64,000 nucleotides of DNA from Paracoccaceae bacterium (GTDB lineage Bacteria; Pseudomonadota; Alphaproteobacteria; Rhodobacterales; Rhodobacteraceae). The notes beneath the pieces were generated by a model. That model did no database searches and was not told where the DNA came from. It was given only the letters and a program-made list of their open reading frames with translations. This document shows, in pieces, positions 8,675 through 16,326 of the stretch (position 1 is its first letter; each line of letters begins with the position of its first letter). The stretch is from the NCBI GenBank assembly GCA_024742695.1, contig JANSXY010000003.1:124001-188000 (forward strand). Reading direction: 5' to 3'. The position numbers and the translations under genes are program-made.

Positions 8675-10519
8675 CTAGATGAAGATCGTGTCCTCGATCA
8701 TGATATCGGCGAACGTGCTGTCGGCCCCGACTCCGGCATCGTCGTCCATGACGAGGACGAGCCGGTCGAAGGTTCCGGTGAAGAACTGCCCGACCGGTAT
8801 CTCGTAGGCCCGCGCGCCGCTGCCGGTGGTGTAAAGCTCGTCGAAGGCCTGGATGCCCCAGCTTTGGGTACCGTCGAGCTGGAACACTCGGCTGCTTGTG
8901 AGGCGGCCATCGGTTTCGAAGCCGATCCCGTGGATTTCGCCCTCGACATCAGAGGCGAAGCTGAAGCGGAGCACCGTGTCGTCCTCGACCACGATGTTTT
9001 GCATCAGCTGCTTCCAGGCGTTGTTCTCCAGCCGGATCGCGCTGCCGTCGTCCGAGACGATGTAGTGCCCCGCATCCTGGCTGCCGCCGAAGCCCGAGAC
9101 CGCGGCGGGTGCGCCGTCGAGCAGGAAATCCGGCGCGGTGTCGATCGAGATGTCGGCGAACGTGCTGTCGGCCCCGACGCCGGCATCGTCGTCCATGACG
9201 AGGACGAGCCGGTCGAAGGTTCCGGTGAAGAATTGCCCGACCGGGATCTCGTACTCCTGCGCGCCGCTGCCGGTGGTGTAGCGCCCGTCGAAGGCCTGGA
9301 TGCCCCAGCTTTGTGTGCCGTCGAGTTGGAAGATACGGTTGCTGCTGAGCCGGCCATCGGTTTCGAAGCCGATCCCGTGGATTTCGCCCTCGACATCAGA
9401 GGCGAAGCTGAAGCGCAGCACCGTGTCGTCCTCGACCACGATGTTTTGCATCAGCTGCTTCCAGGCGTTGTTTTCCAGACGGATCGCGCTGCCGTCGTCC
9501 GAGACGATGTAGTGCCCCGCATCCTGGCTGCCGCCGAAGCCCGAGACCGCGGCGGGCGCGCCGTCGAGCAGGAAATCCGGCGCGGTGTCGATCGAAATGT
9601 CGGAGAACGTGCTGTCAGCCCCGAGGCCGGCATCGTCGTCCATCACCAGGACGATCCGGTCGAAACTGCCGGTGAAGAACTGGCCGACGGGGATTTCGTA
9701 TTCCTGCGCGCCGCTGCCGGTGGTGTAGCGCCCGTCGAAGGCCTGGATACCCCAGCTTTGTGTGCCATCCAGTTGGAAGATACGGTTGCTGCTGAGCCGG
9801 CCATCGGTTTCGAAGCCGATGCCGTGGATCTCGCCCTTGACGTCCGAGGCGAAGCTGAAGCCGAGCACCGTGTCGTCCTCGACCACGATGTTTTGCATCA
9901 GCTGCTTCCAGGCGTTGTTTTCCAACCGGATCGCGCTGCCGTCGTCGGAAACCGTGTAGGTGCCCGCGTCCTGATTGCCGCCAAAGCCCGAAACGTCCGC
10001 AGGCGTCCCGTCAAGCAGGAAGTCCGGCTGCGGCGGGGCGGCGGCTTGCGGCGCCGCGCCGGTGTCGAGGGCCACGGCCGCATCGGTCGAGGCGAATTTC
10101 TGCGTCACCATCACGGCCGTCCACCCGTTGAACTCGCCAATCTCGACGCCGATCCCGACATAGTCGAAATTCGGCGACAGGATGTTGGCCCGGTGGCCGG
10201 GGCTGTTCATCAGCGCCTCGAACAGGTCCGCCACGTCGTCGGAAATGCCCGGCGCGCCGCGTTCGCTTTGCCAGGCGATGTTCTCGCCCCAGCTCCAGCT
10301 GCCCGCGAAGTCGAACCCGGCATCCGCCATCCGGTCCCCGGCGGAGGAGCCGCCGATGCCGGTATGCGAGAAGCGGTCGGTCTCCAGCATCCAGGTGCTG
10401 TGGTCCTCGGCCGCCTCGTTGAGGTCGAGCGCGAGTTGCAGGGGCGGCAGCCCGGCATTGGCCCGCGCCGCATTGATCAGGTCGAGCATCTGGCGTTCGA
10501 CATCCGTTGCAATGGACAT
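8675..10519 (-). CDS. CAP (SCP/PR1) domain protein with three 149-aa C-terminal repeats
   Basis: 614 residues. ATG 10519 is preceded by AAGGGG at good spacing; an in-frame TTG at 10525 is less likely. Residues ~1-150 form a bacterial CAP domain (LINAARANAGL, FSHTGIGGSSAGDRM, WGENIAWQ, SPGHRANILSPNFDYVGIG). Three tandem units follow, each opening PDFLLDGxPAxVSGFGG and containing WKQLMQNIVVEDDTVL, IHGIGFETDGRL, QLDGTQSWGIQAFD and FDRxVLVMDDDAG; they look like beta-sandwich, carbohydrate-binding-type modules. There is no Sec signal peptide. The start with CAP at residue 1 and the acidic-hydrophobic C-terminus (IMIEDTIFI) resemble type I secreted proteins of this order, though no nonapeptide GGxGxD repeats are present. 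An extracellular adhesin or glycan-binding role is inference. Confidence 0.75.
   Translation of the reverse strand: MSIATDVERQMLDLINAARANAGLPPLQLALDLNEAAEDHSTWMLETDRFSHTGIGGSSAGDRMADAGFDFAGSWSWGENIAWQSERGAPGISDDVADLFEALMNSPGHRANILSPNFDYVGIGVEIGEFNGWTAVMVTQKFASTDAAVALDTGAAPQAAAPPQPDFLLDGTPADVSGFGGNQDAGTYTVSDDGSAIRLENNAWKQLMQNIVVEDDTVLGFSFASDVKGEIHGIGFETDGRLSSNRIFQLDGTQSWGIQAFDGRYTTGSGAQEYEIPVGQFFTGSFDRIVLVMDDDAGLGADSTFSDISIDTAPDFLLDGAPAAVSGFGGSQDAGHYIVSDDGSAIRLENNAWKQLMQNIVVEDDTVLRFSFASDVEGEIHGIGFETDGRLSSNRIFQLDGTQSWGIQAFDGRYTTGSGAQEYEIPVGQFFTGTFDRLVLVMDDDAGVGADSTFADISIDTAPDFLLDGAPAAVSGFGGSQDAGHYIVSDDGSAIRLENNAWKQLMQNIVVEDDTVLRFSFASDVEGEIHGIGFETDGRLTSSRVFQLDGTQSWGIQAFDELYTTGSGARAYEIPVGQFFTGTFDRLVLVMDDDAGVGADSTFADIMIEDTIFI
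8687..10027 (-). repeat. Three tandem 447-bp coding repeats
   Basis: Units lie at about 9581-10027, 9134-9580 and 8687-9133 (read leftward). The period is 447 bp, an exact multiple of 3, giving 149 residues per unit. Units 2 and 3 are nearly identical at the DNA level, including silent positions, over long stretches. Unit 1 is a little more diverged (for example GTPADV versus GAPAAV). This points to recent duplication or ongoing gene conversion within the CAP-domain gene. Confidence 0.85.
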
Positions 10520-10885
10520 GATCAATCCCCTTCTTCAAGCGCGTCTCTGGAATGGGGCGAGGTTAGCACGGGAAATCTGGCGGGAATGCGGCTGTCGGCT
10601 GGCAGGGACCGTGCAGTCGCCCGCTTTGCCGGGAACCGGCAACATGCCGCCGCCCGAGTCTTGCCGGTTCGGCGGGACGCCGCCGCAGGCCCGATTGGGC
10701 CGCGCTGTCCGGGATCCCGCCGATGCGCCTGAATGGCCGATGCCGAATCGCATCGGACCGGGAAAGAGGGTAGCTGCAACACGAGGCCAGCCCCCATTCG
10801 CACGGCCGCCTGCACTTTCGCACCATGGACAGCCACGCCGCCGGGGCAGAGTCTGGCCCGGCGGCAAGGAATGGGAGTCTTGCGG
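10520..10885. other. Divergent intergenic region, no supported gene
   Basis: 366 bp between the CAP-domain gene and the cupin gene. Upstream in-frame extension of the cupin is open back to 10733 but lacks a ribosome site and conserved sequence, and the signal peptide at 10886 argues against it. Promoters for both genes should lie here, but no -35/-10 pair stands out. Confidence 0.45.
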
Positions 10886-11305
10886 ATGAAAGCGCTTTGC
10901 CTGGCCGTCCTGTGCGGCCTGCTGCCCCTCGCCGCCATGTCCGAAGACGCCGGGGCGAGCGCGGAACTGCTGACGCGGGGCGGCACCGATATTCTAGGCC
11001 GGCCACTGGCCTATCCGACCGGTGCACCCGATGTGACCGTTGCCGTCGTCACGCTGCCGCCGGGTGCGGAAACCGGCTGGCACAGCCATGAGGTGCCGCT
11101 TGTCGGGCACATCATCGACGGTGTGCTGACGGTCGACTACGGCACCCGTGGCACCCGTGTCTACCGGCAGGGCGATGCGCTGATCGAGGCGGTGGACTGG
11201 CCGCACAATGGCCGAAACGAGGGAACCGAGCCGGTGCGCATCCTCGCGGTCTACATCGGGGCCAAGGGAATGGACAACGCAACTCCGGAACCCGGCCCGC
11301 GCTGA
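10886..11305 (+). CDS. Small exported cupin-domain protein
   Basis: 139 residues from ATG 10886. A Sec signal peptide is visible (MKALCLAVLCGLLPLAAM, residues 1-18, probable cleavage near SEDAGA). An alternative ATG at 10871 would only add five residues. The mature part is a single cupin barrel: motif 1 is GWHSHEVPLVGHIIDGVL (metal-type His ligands HSH, later G-x-I-x-DG), and motif 2 is around AVDWPHNGRNEGTEPVRIL with a His. Substrate unknown; periplasmic location inferred from the signal peptide. It stands alone and ends 10 bp before the convergent phosphotransferase gene. Confidence 0.7.
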   Translation: MKALCLAVLCGLLPLAAMSEDAGASAELLTRGGTDILGRPLAYPTGAPDVTVAVVTLPPGAETGWHSHEVPLVGHIIDGVLTVDYGTRGTRVYRQGDALIEAVDWPHNGRNEGTEPVRILAVYIGAKGMDNATPEPGPR

Positions 11306-11315
11306 GGCGGCCACG

Positions 11316-12332
11316 TCAGTCCATCGCCCGCCGCGCGTGCCGCGCGAAGACGGCGGACAGATGCGCCACCTCGGCGGCGTTCGCCCCGGCGGCGTTGCCC
11401 GCCTTCGCGCGGGCGGCGATGCCCTCGAACACCACCGCGAAGCGAAACAGCGCGAAGGCCATGTGCACCGGTTCCAGCCGCAGCCCGTGCCCGGCCGCGG
11501 CGCCGTACCATTCCTCCACCTCTGCCTGTTCGGGCAGGCCAAGCGCGGGACGGTCGAGCCCGGCGATGCCGCCATATTCCTCGGGCGCGGAATGCCAGGC
11601 CATGCACAGATGCGCCAGATCGGCCAGGGGATGCCCCAGCGTCGAGAGTTCCCAGTCCAGCACTGCCGCCACCTCCGGCCCCTCGGGTGCGAACATCACG
11701 TTGCCCACCCGGTAGTCGCCATGCGAGATCGCGGTCGCGGCATCCTCGCCTATCGCGCCGGGCAGGGTGGCGATCAGCCAGTCGATATCGGGGTTCTCGG
11801 CCTGTTTCGTCGCCTCCCACTGCCGGGTCCAGCGGGCGATCTGGCGGGCGAAATAGCCGCCCTTCCGGCCGTAGTCGCCCAGGCCCACCGCGTCGGGGTC
11901 GACGCGGTGCAGCCGTCCCAGCGCCTCGGCCAGCGCCCGGTACATCGCGCGCCGGTCTTCGGGCGCGACGCCGGGCAGGTCGGCCGTGGCGAAGACCCGG
12001 CCATCGACCCGGCACATCAGGTAGAATGGCGTGCCGATGACGCCGCGATCCTCGCAATAAAGCACCGGGCGCGGCACCGGCACGTCGGTCCCGGCCAGGG
12101 CCGAGATCACGCGGTATTCCCGGTCGATCGCATGGGCGGAGGGCAGAAGCGCCCCCTCCGGCTGCTTGCGCAGGACCAGCCGCTCGCCCCCCAGCGTCAG
12201 GAAATAGGTCGGGTTCGATTGCCCGCCCGCGATCGGGGTGAGCGTGAAGCCCGGTGCATGGCCGGGCAGGGCGGCGCGCAGCCAGGCCTCCAGCCGCGCC
12301 TCGTCCAGCCCGCTCACTCCGCCACCGGCCAT
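11316..12332 (-). CDS. Phosphotransferase family protein (APH/ACAD10-like)
   Basis: About 338 residues with the aminoglycoside-phosphotransferase/choline-kinase fold. Visible landmarks: GGQSNPTYFL in the nucleotide loop, LVLRKQP with the ATP-binding Lys, Brenner motif HGDYRVGNVMF with catalytic Asp, and the Mg-binding LDWELSTLGHPLADL. The ATG at 12332 lies inside the end of the acyl-CoA dehydrogenase gene; a GTG at 12317 overlapping its stop (GTGA) is an equally possible start. Proteins of this group sit next to acyl-CoA dehydrogenases in many bacteria and resemble the N-terminal kinase domain of human ACAD10/11, which phosphorylates 4-hydroxyacyl-CoAs so that the dehydrogenase can remove the phosphate. 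That role fits this operon but is inference. Confidence 0.8.
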   Translation of the reverse strand: MAGGGVSGLDEARLEAWLRAALPGHAPGFTLTPIAGGQSNPTYFLTLGGERLVLRKQPEGALLPSAHAIDREYRVISALAGTDVPVPRPVLYCEDRGVIGTPFYLMCRVDGRVFATADLPGVAPEDRRAMYRALAEALGRLHRVDPDAVGLGDYGRKGGYFARQIARWTRQWEATKQAENPDIDWLIATLPGAIGEDAATAISHGDYRVGNVMFAPEGPEVAAVLDWELSTLGHPLADLAHLCMAWHSAPEEYGGIAGLDRPALGLPEQAEVEEWYGAAAGHGLRLEPVHMAFALFRFAVVFEGIAARAKAGNAAGANAAEVAHLSAVFARHARRAMD

Positions 12333-13519
12333 TGCCAGAAATCCCCGCCCTCGGCGGCGAGGTGCCGGTTCAGCACCATCTTGTGCACCTCGTCGGCACC
12401 GTCGACCAGCCGCGCCTGCCGGGCGTAGCGGTAGATCCATTCCAGCACCGTGTCGCCGGAATAGCCGCGCGCGCCGTTGATCTGGATCGCCGTGTCGGCG
12501 GCAAGGTGCAGCACGTTGGCCACCTGCACCTTGGCCATCGACACCTCTTTCTTCGCGTATCCGCCGCGGTCCAGTTCCCAGGCCGCCTTCATCGTCAGCA
12601 TCCGCCCGATCTCGATCTGCATCGCCAGGTTGCCCAGCATCAGCTGGATGCTTTCCCGGTCGGCCAGCCGCACGCCGAACCCCTCGCGCCGCTCGGCATA
12701 GTCGCGCGCGATCTCGACGCAGCGTTTGGCCAGCCCCAGCCAGCGCATGCAATGCGTCAGCCGCGCCGGGCCAAGCCGCATCTGGGTGATCTTCAGCCCG
12801 CGCCCCTCGCCCATCAGCACGTTCTCGGCGGGCACCTCCAGCCCGTCATAGGTGATCTCGCAATGCCCGCCGTGTTCCTCGGGCCCCATGATCGGGATCC
12901 GGCGCTCGATCTTCCAGCCGGGATCGTCGCGGTGATGCAGGAAGGCCGTCAGCCCGTGGCGCGGATCGTCCGAGGTGCGGGCGACCAGGATGAAATGCGC
13001 GGCCTCGCCCGCCCCGGTGATGAACCATTTCCGGCCGTGGATCACGTAGCGGTCGCCGCGCTTCTCGGCCCGCGTGCCGATCATGCCGGGATCGGATCCG
13101 CCGCCCGGCGCGGGTTCGGTCATCGCGAAGGCCGACCGCACCGCGCCCGAGGCGATGGGGACAAGCCAGCGCGCCTGCTGCTCGGGCGTGCCGGCGGCGG
13201 CCAGCACCATCATGTTGCCATCGTCCGGCGCGGCGGAGTTGAAGCAGACCGGGCCGAAGATCGACCGGTTCATCGCCTCGTAGCACACCGCCATGCCGAC
13301 TCGGCCCAGGCCCTGCCCACCGTGTTCGGGCGGCAGTTGCAGGTTCCACAGCCCCTCTGCCCGCGCCCGAGCTTGCACCTGCCGCGCAAGGTCGAGCCGG
13401 ATGTTCTGATGCGCGTCGTAGCTGGCCGGATCGGATTCCAGCGGCAGGATATGTGCGTCGACGAACCCGGCGATCCGGCGGCGGAAGTCCTCGATCCGGG
13501 GGGAGACGGTGAAATCCAT
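12314..13519 (-). CDS. Acyl-CoA dehydrogenase family protein
   Basis: 401 residues, ATG 13519, 9 bp after the SDR gene. Recognisable ACAD features: the N-terminal helical domain (ILPLESDPASYD), the FAD-loop segment around FAMTEPAPGGGSDPG (~135-150), FITGAGEAAHFILVAR, and the C-terminal helical domain with QINGARGYSGDTVLEWIYRYAR. The last segment is typical of the ACAD11-like branch. The product transfers electrons from an acyl-CoA to ETF. Given the partner kinase-like gene and the SDR, the operon may handle hydroxylated or branched acyl-CoAs, with the SDR oxidising or reducing the hydroxyl group. Substrate not determinable from sequence. Confidence 0.85.
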   Translation of the reverse strand: MDFTVSPRIEDFRRRIAGFVDAHILPLESDPASYDAHQNIRLDLARQVQARARAEGLWNLQLPPEHGGQGLGRVGMAVCYEAMNRSIFGPVCFNSAAPDDGNMMVLAAAGTPEQQARWLVPIASGAVRSAFAMTEPAPGGGSDPGMIGTRAEKRGDRYVIHGRKWFITGAGEAAHFILVARTSDDPRHGLTAFLHHRDDPGWKIERRIPIMGPEEHGGHCEITYDGLEVPAENVLMGEGRGLKITQMRLGPARLTHCMRWLGLAKRCVEIARDYAERREGFGVRLADRESIQLMLGNLAMQIEIGRMLTMKAAWELDRGGYAKKEVSMAKVQVANVLHLAADTAIQINGARGYSGDTVLEWIYRYARQARLVDGADEVHKMVLNRHLAAEGGDFWQWPVAE

Positions 13520-13528
13520 CGCGATCCT

Positions 13529-14278
13529 CTAAAGGCTTGAGATCAGGTGCCCGCCGTCGACGGGCAGGCTGACCCCGGTGATGTAGCGCCCGGCATCCGA
13601 AGCCAGCAGCAGAAGCGCGCCGTCCAGATCCTGCGGATGACCCAGCCGGCGCTGCGGGATCCGGCGGATCAGCGCCTCGCCCGCCTCGGTGGCGAAGAAG
13701 TCGCGGTTGATGTCGGTCTCGATGTAGCCGGGGCTGAGCGCGTTGACGCGGATGCCGTGCCGCGCCCATTCCAGCGCCAGCGCGGCGGTCAGCTGCACCA
13801 CGCCGGCCTTGGCGGCGGCATAGGCGGCCACCCCGCCCGCGACGCGATGGCCGAGGATCGAGGCGATGTTGACGATCGCGCCGCCGTGGCCTGCGCCCTT
13901 CATCGCCCGCGCCGCCGCCTGCGCGATCCGGAACACCCCGGTGAGGTTGGTGTCGACCACCGCCTGCCAGTCGGCGTCGTCCAGCGTCAAAGCCGCGCCG
14001 GACCGGGCGATGCCGGCATTGTTGACGACGATCCCGGGCGCCCACCCGGCAAAGGCCGCCTCGACAGAGGCCGGGTCGGTCACGTCCAGCGCCACGGCCT
14101 CGGCCTTCAGCCCCGCGCCGCGGATCGCGTCGACCGCCTGTTCAAGCTCGGCCATCCGCCGCGCCGCCAGCCGCACGTCCGCCCCCTGCCGGGCCAGCAC
14201 CCAGGCGAAATGCAGGCCCAGCCCGCCGGAGGCGCCGGTCACCAGCGCGCGCTTGCCGTCCAGCCGGAAGATATCCAT
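13529..14278 (-). CDS. SDR family NAD(P)-dependent oxidoreductase
   Basis: 249 residues, the classical short-chain dehydrogenase length. TGASGGLG (14-21) is the cofactor loop, VNNAGIARSG the NNAG motif, NIASILG carries the catalytic Ser, and YAAAKAG carries the Tyr and Lys. The C-terminus contains ITGVSLPVDGGH, typical of FabG-like enzymes. It is first in a three-gene leftward operon with the acyl-CoA dehydrogenase and the APH-like kinase, so it probably acts on the hydroxyl/keto group of the same acyl-CoA. The 112 bp upstream contain the end of tRNA-Lys, so read-through from the tRNA promoter is possible. Confidence 0.85.
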   Translation of the reverse strand: MDIFRLDGKRALVTGASGGLGLHFAWVLARQGADVRLAARRMAELEQAVDAIRGAGLKAEAVALDVTDPASVEAAFAGWAPGIVVNNAGIARSGAALTLDDADWQAVVDTNLTGVFRIAQAAARAMKGAGHGGAIVNIASILGHRVAGGVAAYAAAKAGVVQLTAALALEWARHGIRVNALSPGYIETDINRDFFATEAGEALIRRIPQRRLGHPQDLDGALLLLASDAGRYITGVSLPVDGGHLISSL

Positions 14279-14390
14279 CCGTGTCTCTCCCCGGGCCCCT
14301 CCCCCGGGGCCGTGGCGATCCTCGCGCGCCGGCGGTCAGGGTGCAAGACCCTGAACCGGCGTCAGTTTGTCGGGAAGACCCGGAGGAGAG

Positions 14391-14467
14391 TGGTGAGCGG
14401 GGAGGGATTCGAACCCTCGACCCCATGATTAAAAGTCACGTGCTCTAACCAACTGAGCTACCCGCCC
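14391..14467 (-). tRNA. tRNA-Lys (anticodon UUU)
   Basis: 77 nt including an encoded CCA (14391-14393). The acceptor pairs GGGCGGG with CCCGCTC (one G-U). The D arm begins TAGCTCAGTTGG, the anticodon loop is CTTTTAA with TTT at 14431-14433, and the T arm is GAGGG-TTCGAAT-CCCTC. All cloverleaf elements are present. The gene is solitary, with a plausible promoter 38 nt upstream. Confidence 0.95.
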
Positions 14468-14505
14468 ACACATCTCCTGCAAGGCAAGGCCCTGCACGGT
14501 GGCTC

Positions 14506-14534
14506 CCTCTAGAAAATGCGCGATGGACGGTCAA
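14506..14534 (-). promoter_or_regulatory. Probable promoter of tRNA-Lys
   Basis: On the minus strand TTGACC (14529-14534) is followed after 17 nt by TAGAGG (14506-14511). The -10 match is weak, but the -35 and spacing are good, and the position is right for the tRNA 5' end at 14467. Confidence 0.5.
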
Positions 14535-14576
14535 GGACAAAACCGCCCGGCGCGGCAGATTCCCCGGCGCGCGCCA

Positions 14577-16028
14577 CTATCCCCCGGCCCAGCAATCGCC
14601 CGGAACGATCCACAGCGCGATCTCCCGCCCGGCATGGGCGCCGGGGCCGGCAGTGATCGGACCGTCCGGGTGCGGGACGGCGGCGCAGGGCAGGGCCGCG
14701 GCGTCGATCCCGGCCACGAGGATCGGCCCCGCGACCGCGCCGGGCAGGGAATGAAGCTGTGCGTAGTAGTGCGGCGGCCGGCCGGGCCGCGGCGGCGCGT
14801 AGAACGCGATCCCGGCGTCGCGCCCGGTGTGGAAGAGATCGGCAAGGATGTCGCGGTTGTTCGCGACGATCGCGGTCGCCCCGGCGGCCGTCGCGGCGTC
14901 GATGATCTGCCGGCTGAGGTCCGCCCGGCCGAGGTAGCGATCCAGCAGGGGGTCGCCGCCGCGGCGGATCGCCTCGGGGAACGCCGCGGCCAGCGGCAGC
15001 GCGAGGCAGATCGCGCCGTTGATGGCGAACGAGGCCACGCACCAGCGCGGACGGGCCGCCAGCCAGGGCACCACGGCCAGCGTGCCCGCGGCATAGGCGG
15101 CAACCGCCCAGTTGGCATAGGCGCCCTCCAGCAGCGCCTGGACGCCGACGGCAAGGACGATCGGCCAGGCCAGCCACAGCAGCAGCCCCGGAACCTGCGG
15201 CAGTGGCCCCGCCAGCCGCCGGATGCCAAGCGCCAGCAGCGCGGCGAAGGGCACCGGGCCGATCACCGCGAATTGCGCGACAAGGAACTCGACCATCCGC
15301 GCGGGATCGAGCGTGTCCGGCCCGCCGCGCACCCAGCCGGCATTGTCCATCGTGTGCTGAAGCGTGGTCAGCCCGTTGGCGAGGTTCCACGCGACATTCG
15401 GCGCGATCACCGCGGCGAAGGCCGCAAGCGCCGCCGCACCCGCCACCGCGCCGGGCCGCCAGCGCGGATGCAGCGCCGCCAGCGCGGCGAGGATCAGCGC
15501 ATAGGCCGCGGCGTACTTGGCGAGGAAGGCAAGGCCCAGCGCCGCGCCCGCCCCGGCGGCCAGCACCGCGGGCCGCGCCGGCGTGCCGTTCAGCAGCGCC
15601 AGCCACAGGCCCAGCGCCAGCGCGAGAAACGGCAGCATCACCGTATCGGTCGAGATCAGCAGGCTGCCCAGCGCCACCATCGGCAGCGTCACGTAGACCG
15701 CAGCGGCAAGGATGCCCGCCTTCCGGCCCCACAGCCCCGCCGCGATCCGGCCCAGGATCAGGGCGGTGGCGGCATGCAGCAACGGCGCGGGCAGCCGCAC
15801 CCAGAACGCCGTGTCGCTGCCCGCCAGATCGGTCGCTGCGCGGATCACCCAGCCGATCAGCGGCGGCTTGGAATAGTAGCCGAAGGCCGGTTCCTGCCCC
15901 CAGAGCCAGTACTGCGCCTCGTCCACGAACAGATCGGTGCGGTTCAGCGCCAGCAGGACGATCCGCGCCGCGGTGACCGCGGCGACGATGGCGACAGCGG
16001 GGCCAAGCCAGCCCCGCCTGTCAGGCAT
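14577..16028 (-). CDS. ArnT-like glycosyltransferase family 39 membrane protein
   Basis: 483 residues with about ten or more hydrophobic segments. The GT39/PMT signature is near the N-terminus: DEAQYWLWGQ followed by FGYYSKPPLIGW, where the Asp is the likely catalytic residue in the first periplasmic loop. This family moves a sugar from a polyprenyl-phosphate carrier onto lipid A, lipid or protein in the periplasm. The start overlaps the preceding LAB_N gene by 8 bp, itself overlapping the GT2 gene by 8 bp, so the three form a tight leftward operon. The set mirrors ArnC (carrier charging), ArnE/F-like small protein and ArnT (transfer). Which sugar is used is not visible. Confidence 0.85.
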   Translation of the reverse strand: MPDRRGWLGPAVAIVAAVTAARIVLLALNRTDLFVDEAQYWLWGQEPAFGYYSKPPLIGWVIRAATDLAGSDTAFWVRLPAPLLHAATALILGRIAAGLWGRKAGILAAAVYVTLPMVALGSLLISTDTVMLPFLALALGLWLALLNGTPARPAVLAAGAGAALGLAFLAKYAAAYALILAALAALHPRWRPGAVAGAAALAAFAAVIAPNVAWNLANGLTTLQHTMDNAGWVRGGPDTLDPARMVEFLVAQFAVIGPVPFAALLALGIRRLAGPLPQVPGLLLWLAWPIVLAVGVQALLEGAYANWAVAAYAAGTLAVVPWLAARPRWCVASFAINGAICLALPLAAAFPEAIRRGGDPLLDRYLGRADLSRQIIDAATAAGATAIVANNRDILADLFHTGRDAGIAFYAPPRPGRPPHYYAQLHSLPGAVAGPILVAGIDAAALPCAAVPHPDGPITAGPGAHAGREIALWIVPGDCWAGG

Positions 16029-16326
16029 TCCGCGCCTCGGCCCGGATCAGCCAGAGATTGCGCGCGTAGATGAACACCCCCAGCGACTGGCCGAGGATGA
16101 ACACCGGGTCGGCGCGGTAGATCGCGTAGCTGAGCAGGATCAGCCCGCCGCCGATCGAGAAATACCAGAACGCCACCGGCACCACCGACTTGCGCGCCCG
16201 TTCCGAGGCGATCCACTGCACCAGGAACCGGCCCATGAACAGCAACTGCCCGGCGAGCCCGAAGATCACCCACCAGAATTCCGTCCAGTTCTCGACGTGC
16301 AGAACCCTGAACAGCGTCTCAGCCAT
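16021..16326 (-). CDS. Lipid-A-biosynthesis N-terminal (LAB_N) domain membrane protein
   Basis: 101 residues with three predicted membrane segments (~18-36, ~49-66, ~73-90). The sequence has the LAB_N hallmarks: WxxFGLxGQLLFMGRFLVQWIASE, then SVVPVAFWYFSIGGGLILL, then YRADPVFILGQ and ARN-LWLI at the end. Small proteins of this type sit between dolichol-phosphate-mannose-synthase-like GT2 and GT39 genes and may help flip or handle the lipid-linked sugar, as ArnE/ArnF do. The 8-bp overlaps at both ends support translational coupling. Precise activity is unproven for the family. Confidence 0.85.
   Translation of the reverse strand: MAETLFRVLHVENWTEFWWVIFGLAGQLLFMGRFLVQWIASERARKSVVPVAFWYFSIGGGLILLSYAIYRADPVFILGQSLGVFIYARNLWLIRAEARNA

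Noticed and set aside
8630-10732. A 700-codon open frame antisense to the CAP-domain gene.
   Set aside because: It is a shadow of the high-GC, repeat-bearing gene on the other strand; its product mirrors the repeats and has no domain.
14330-14390. Terminator after tRNA-Lys.
   Set aside because: CAGGGT/ACCCTG forms a short hairpin, but it has bulges and no T-run, so I leave it uncalled.
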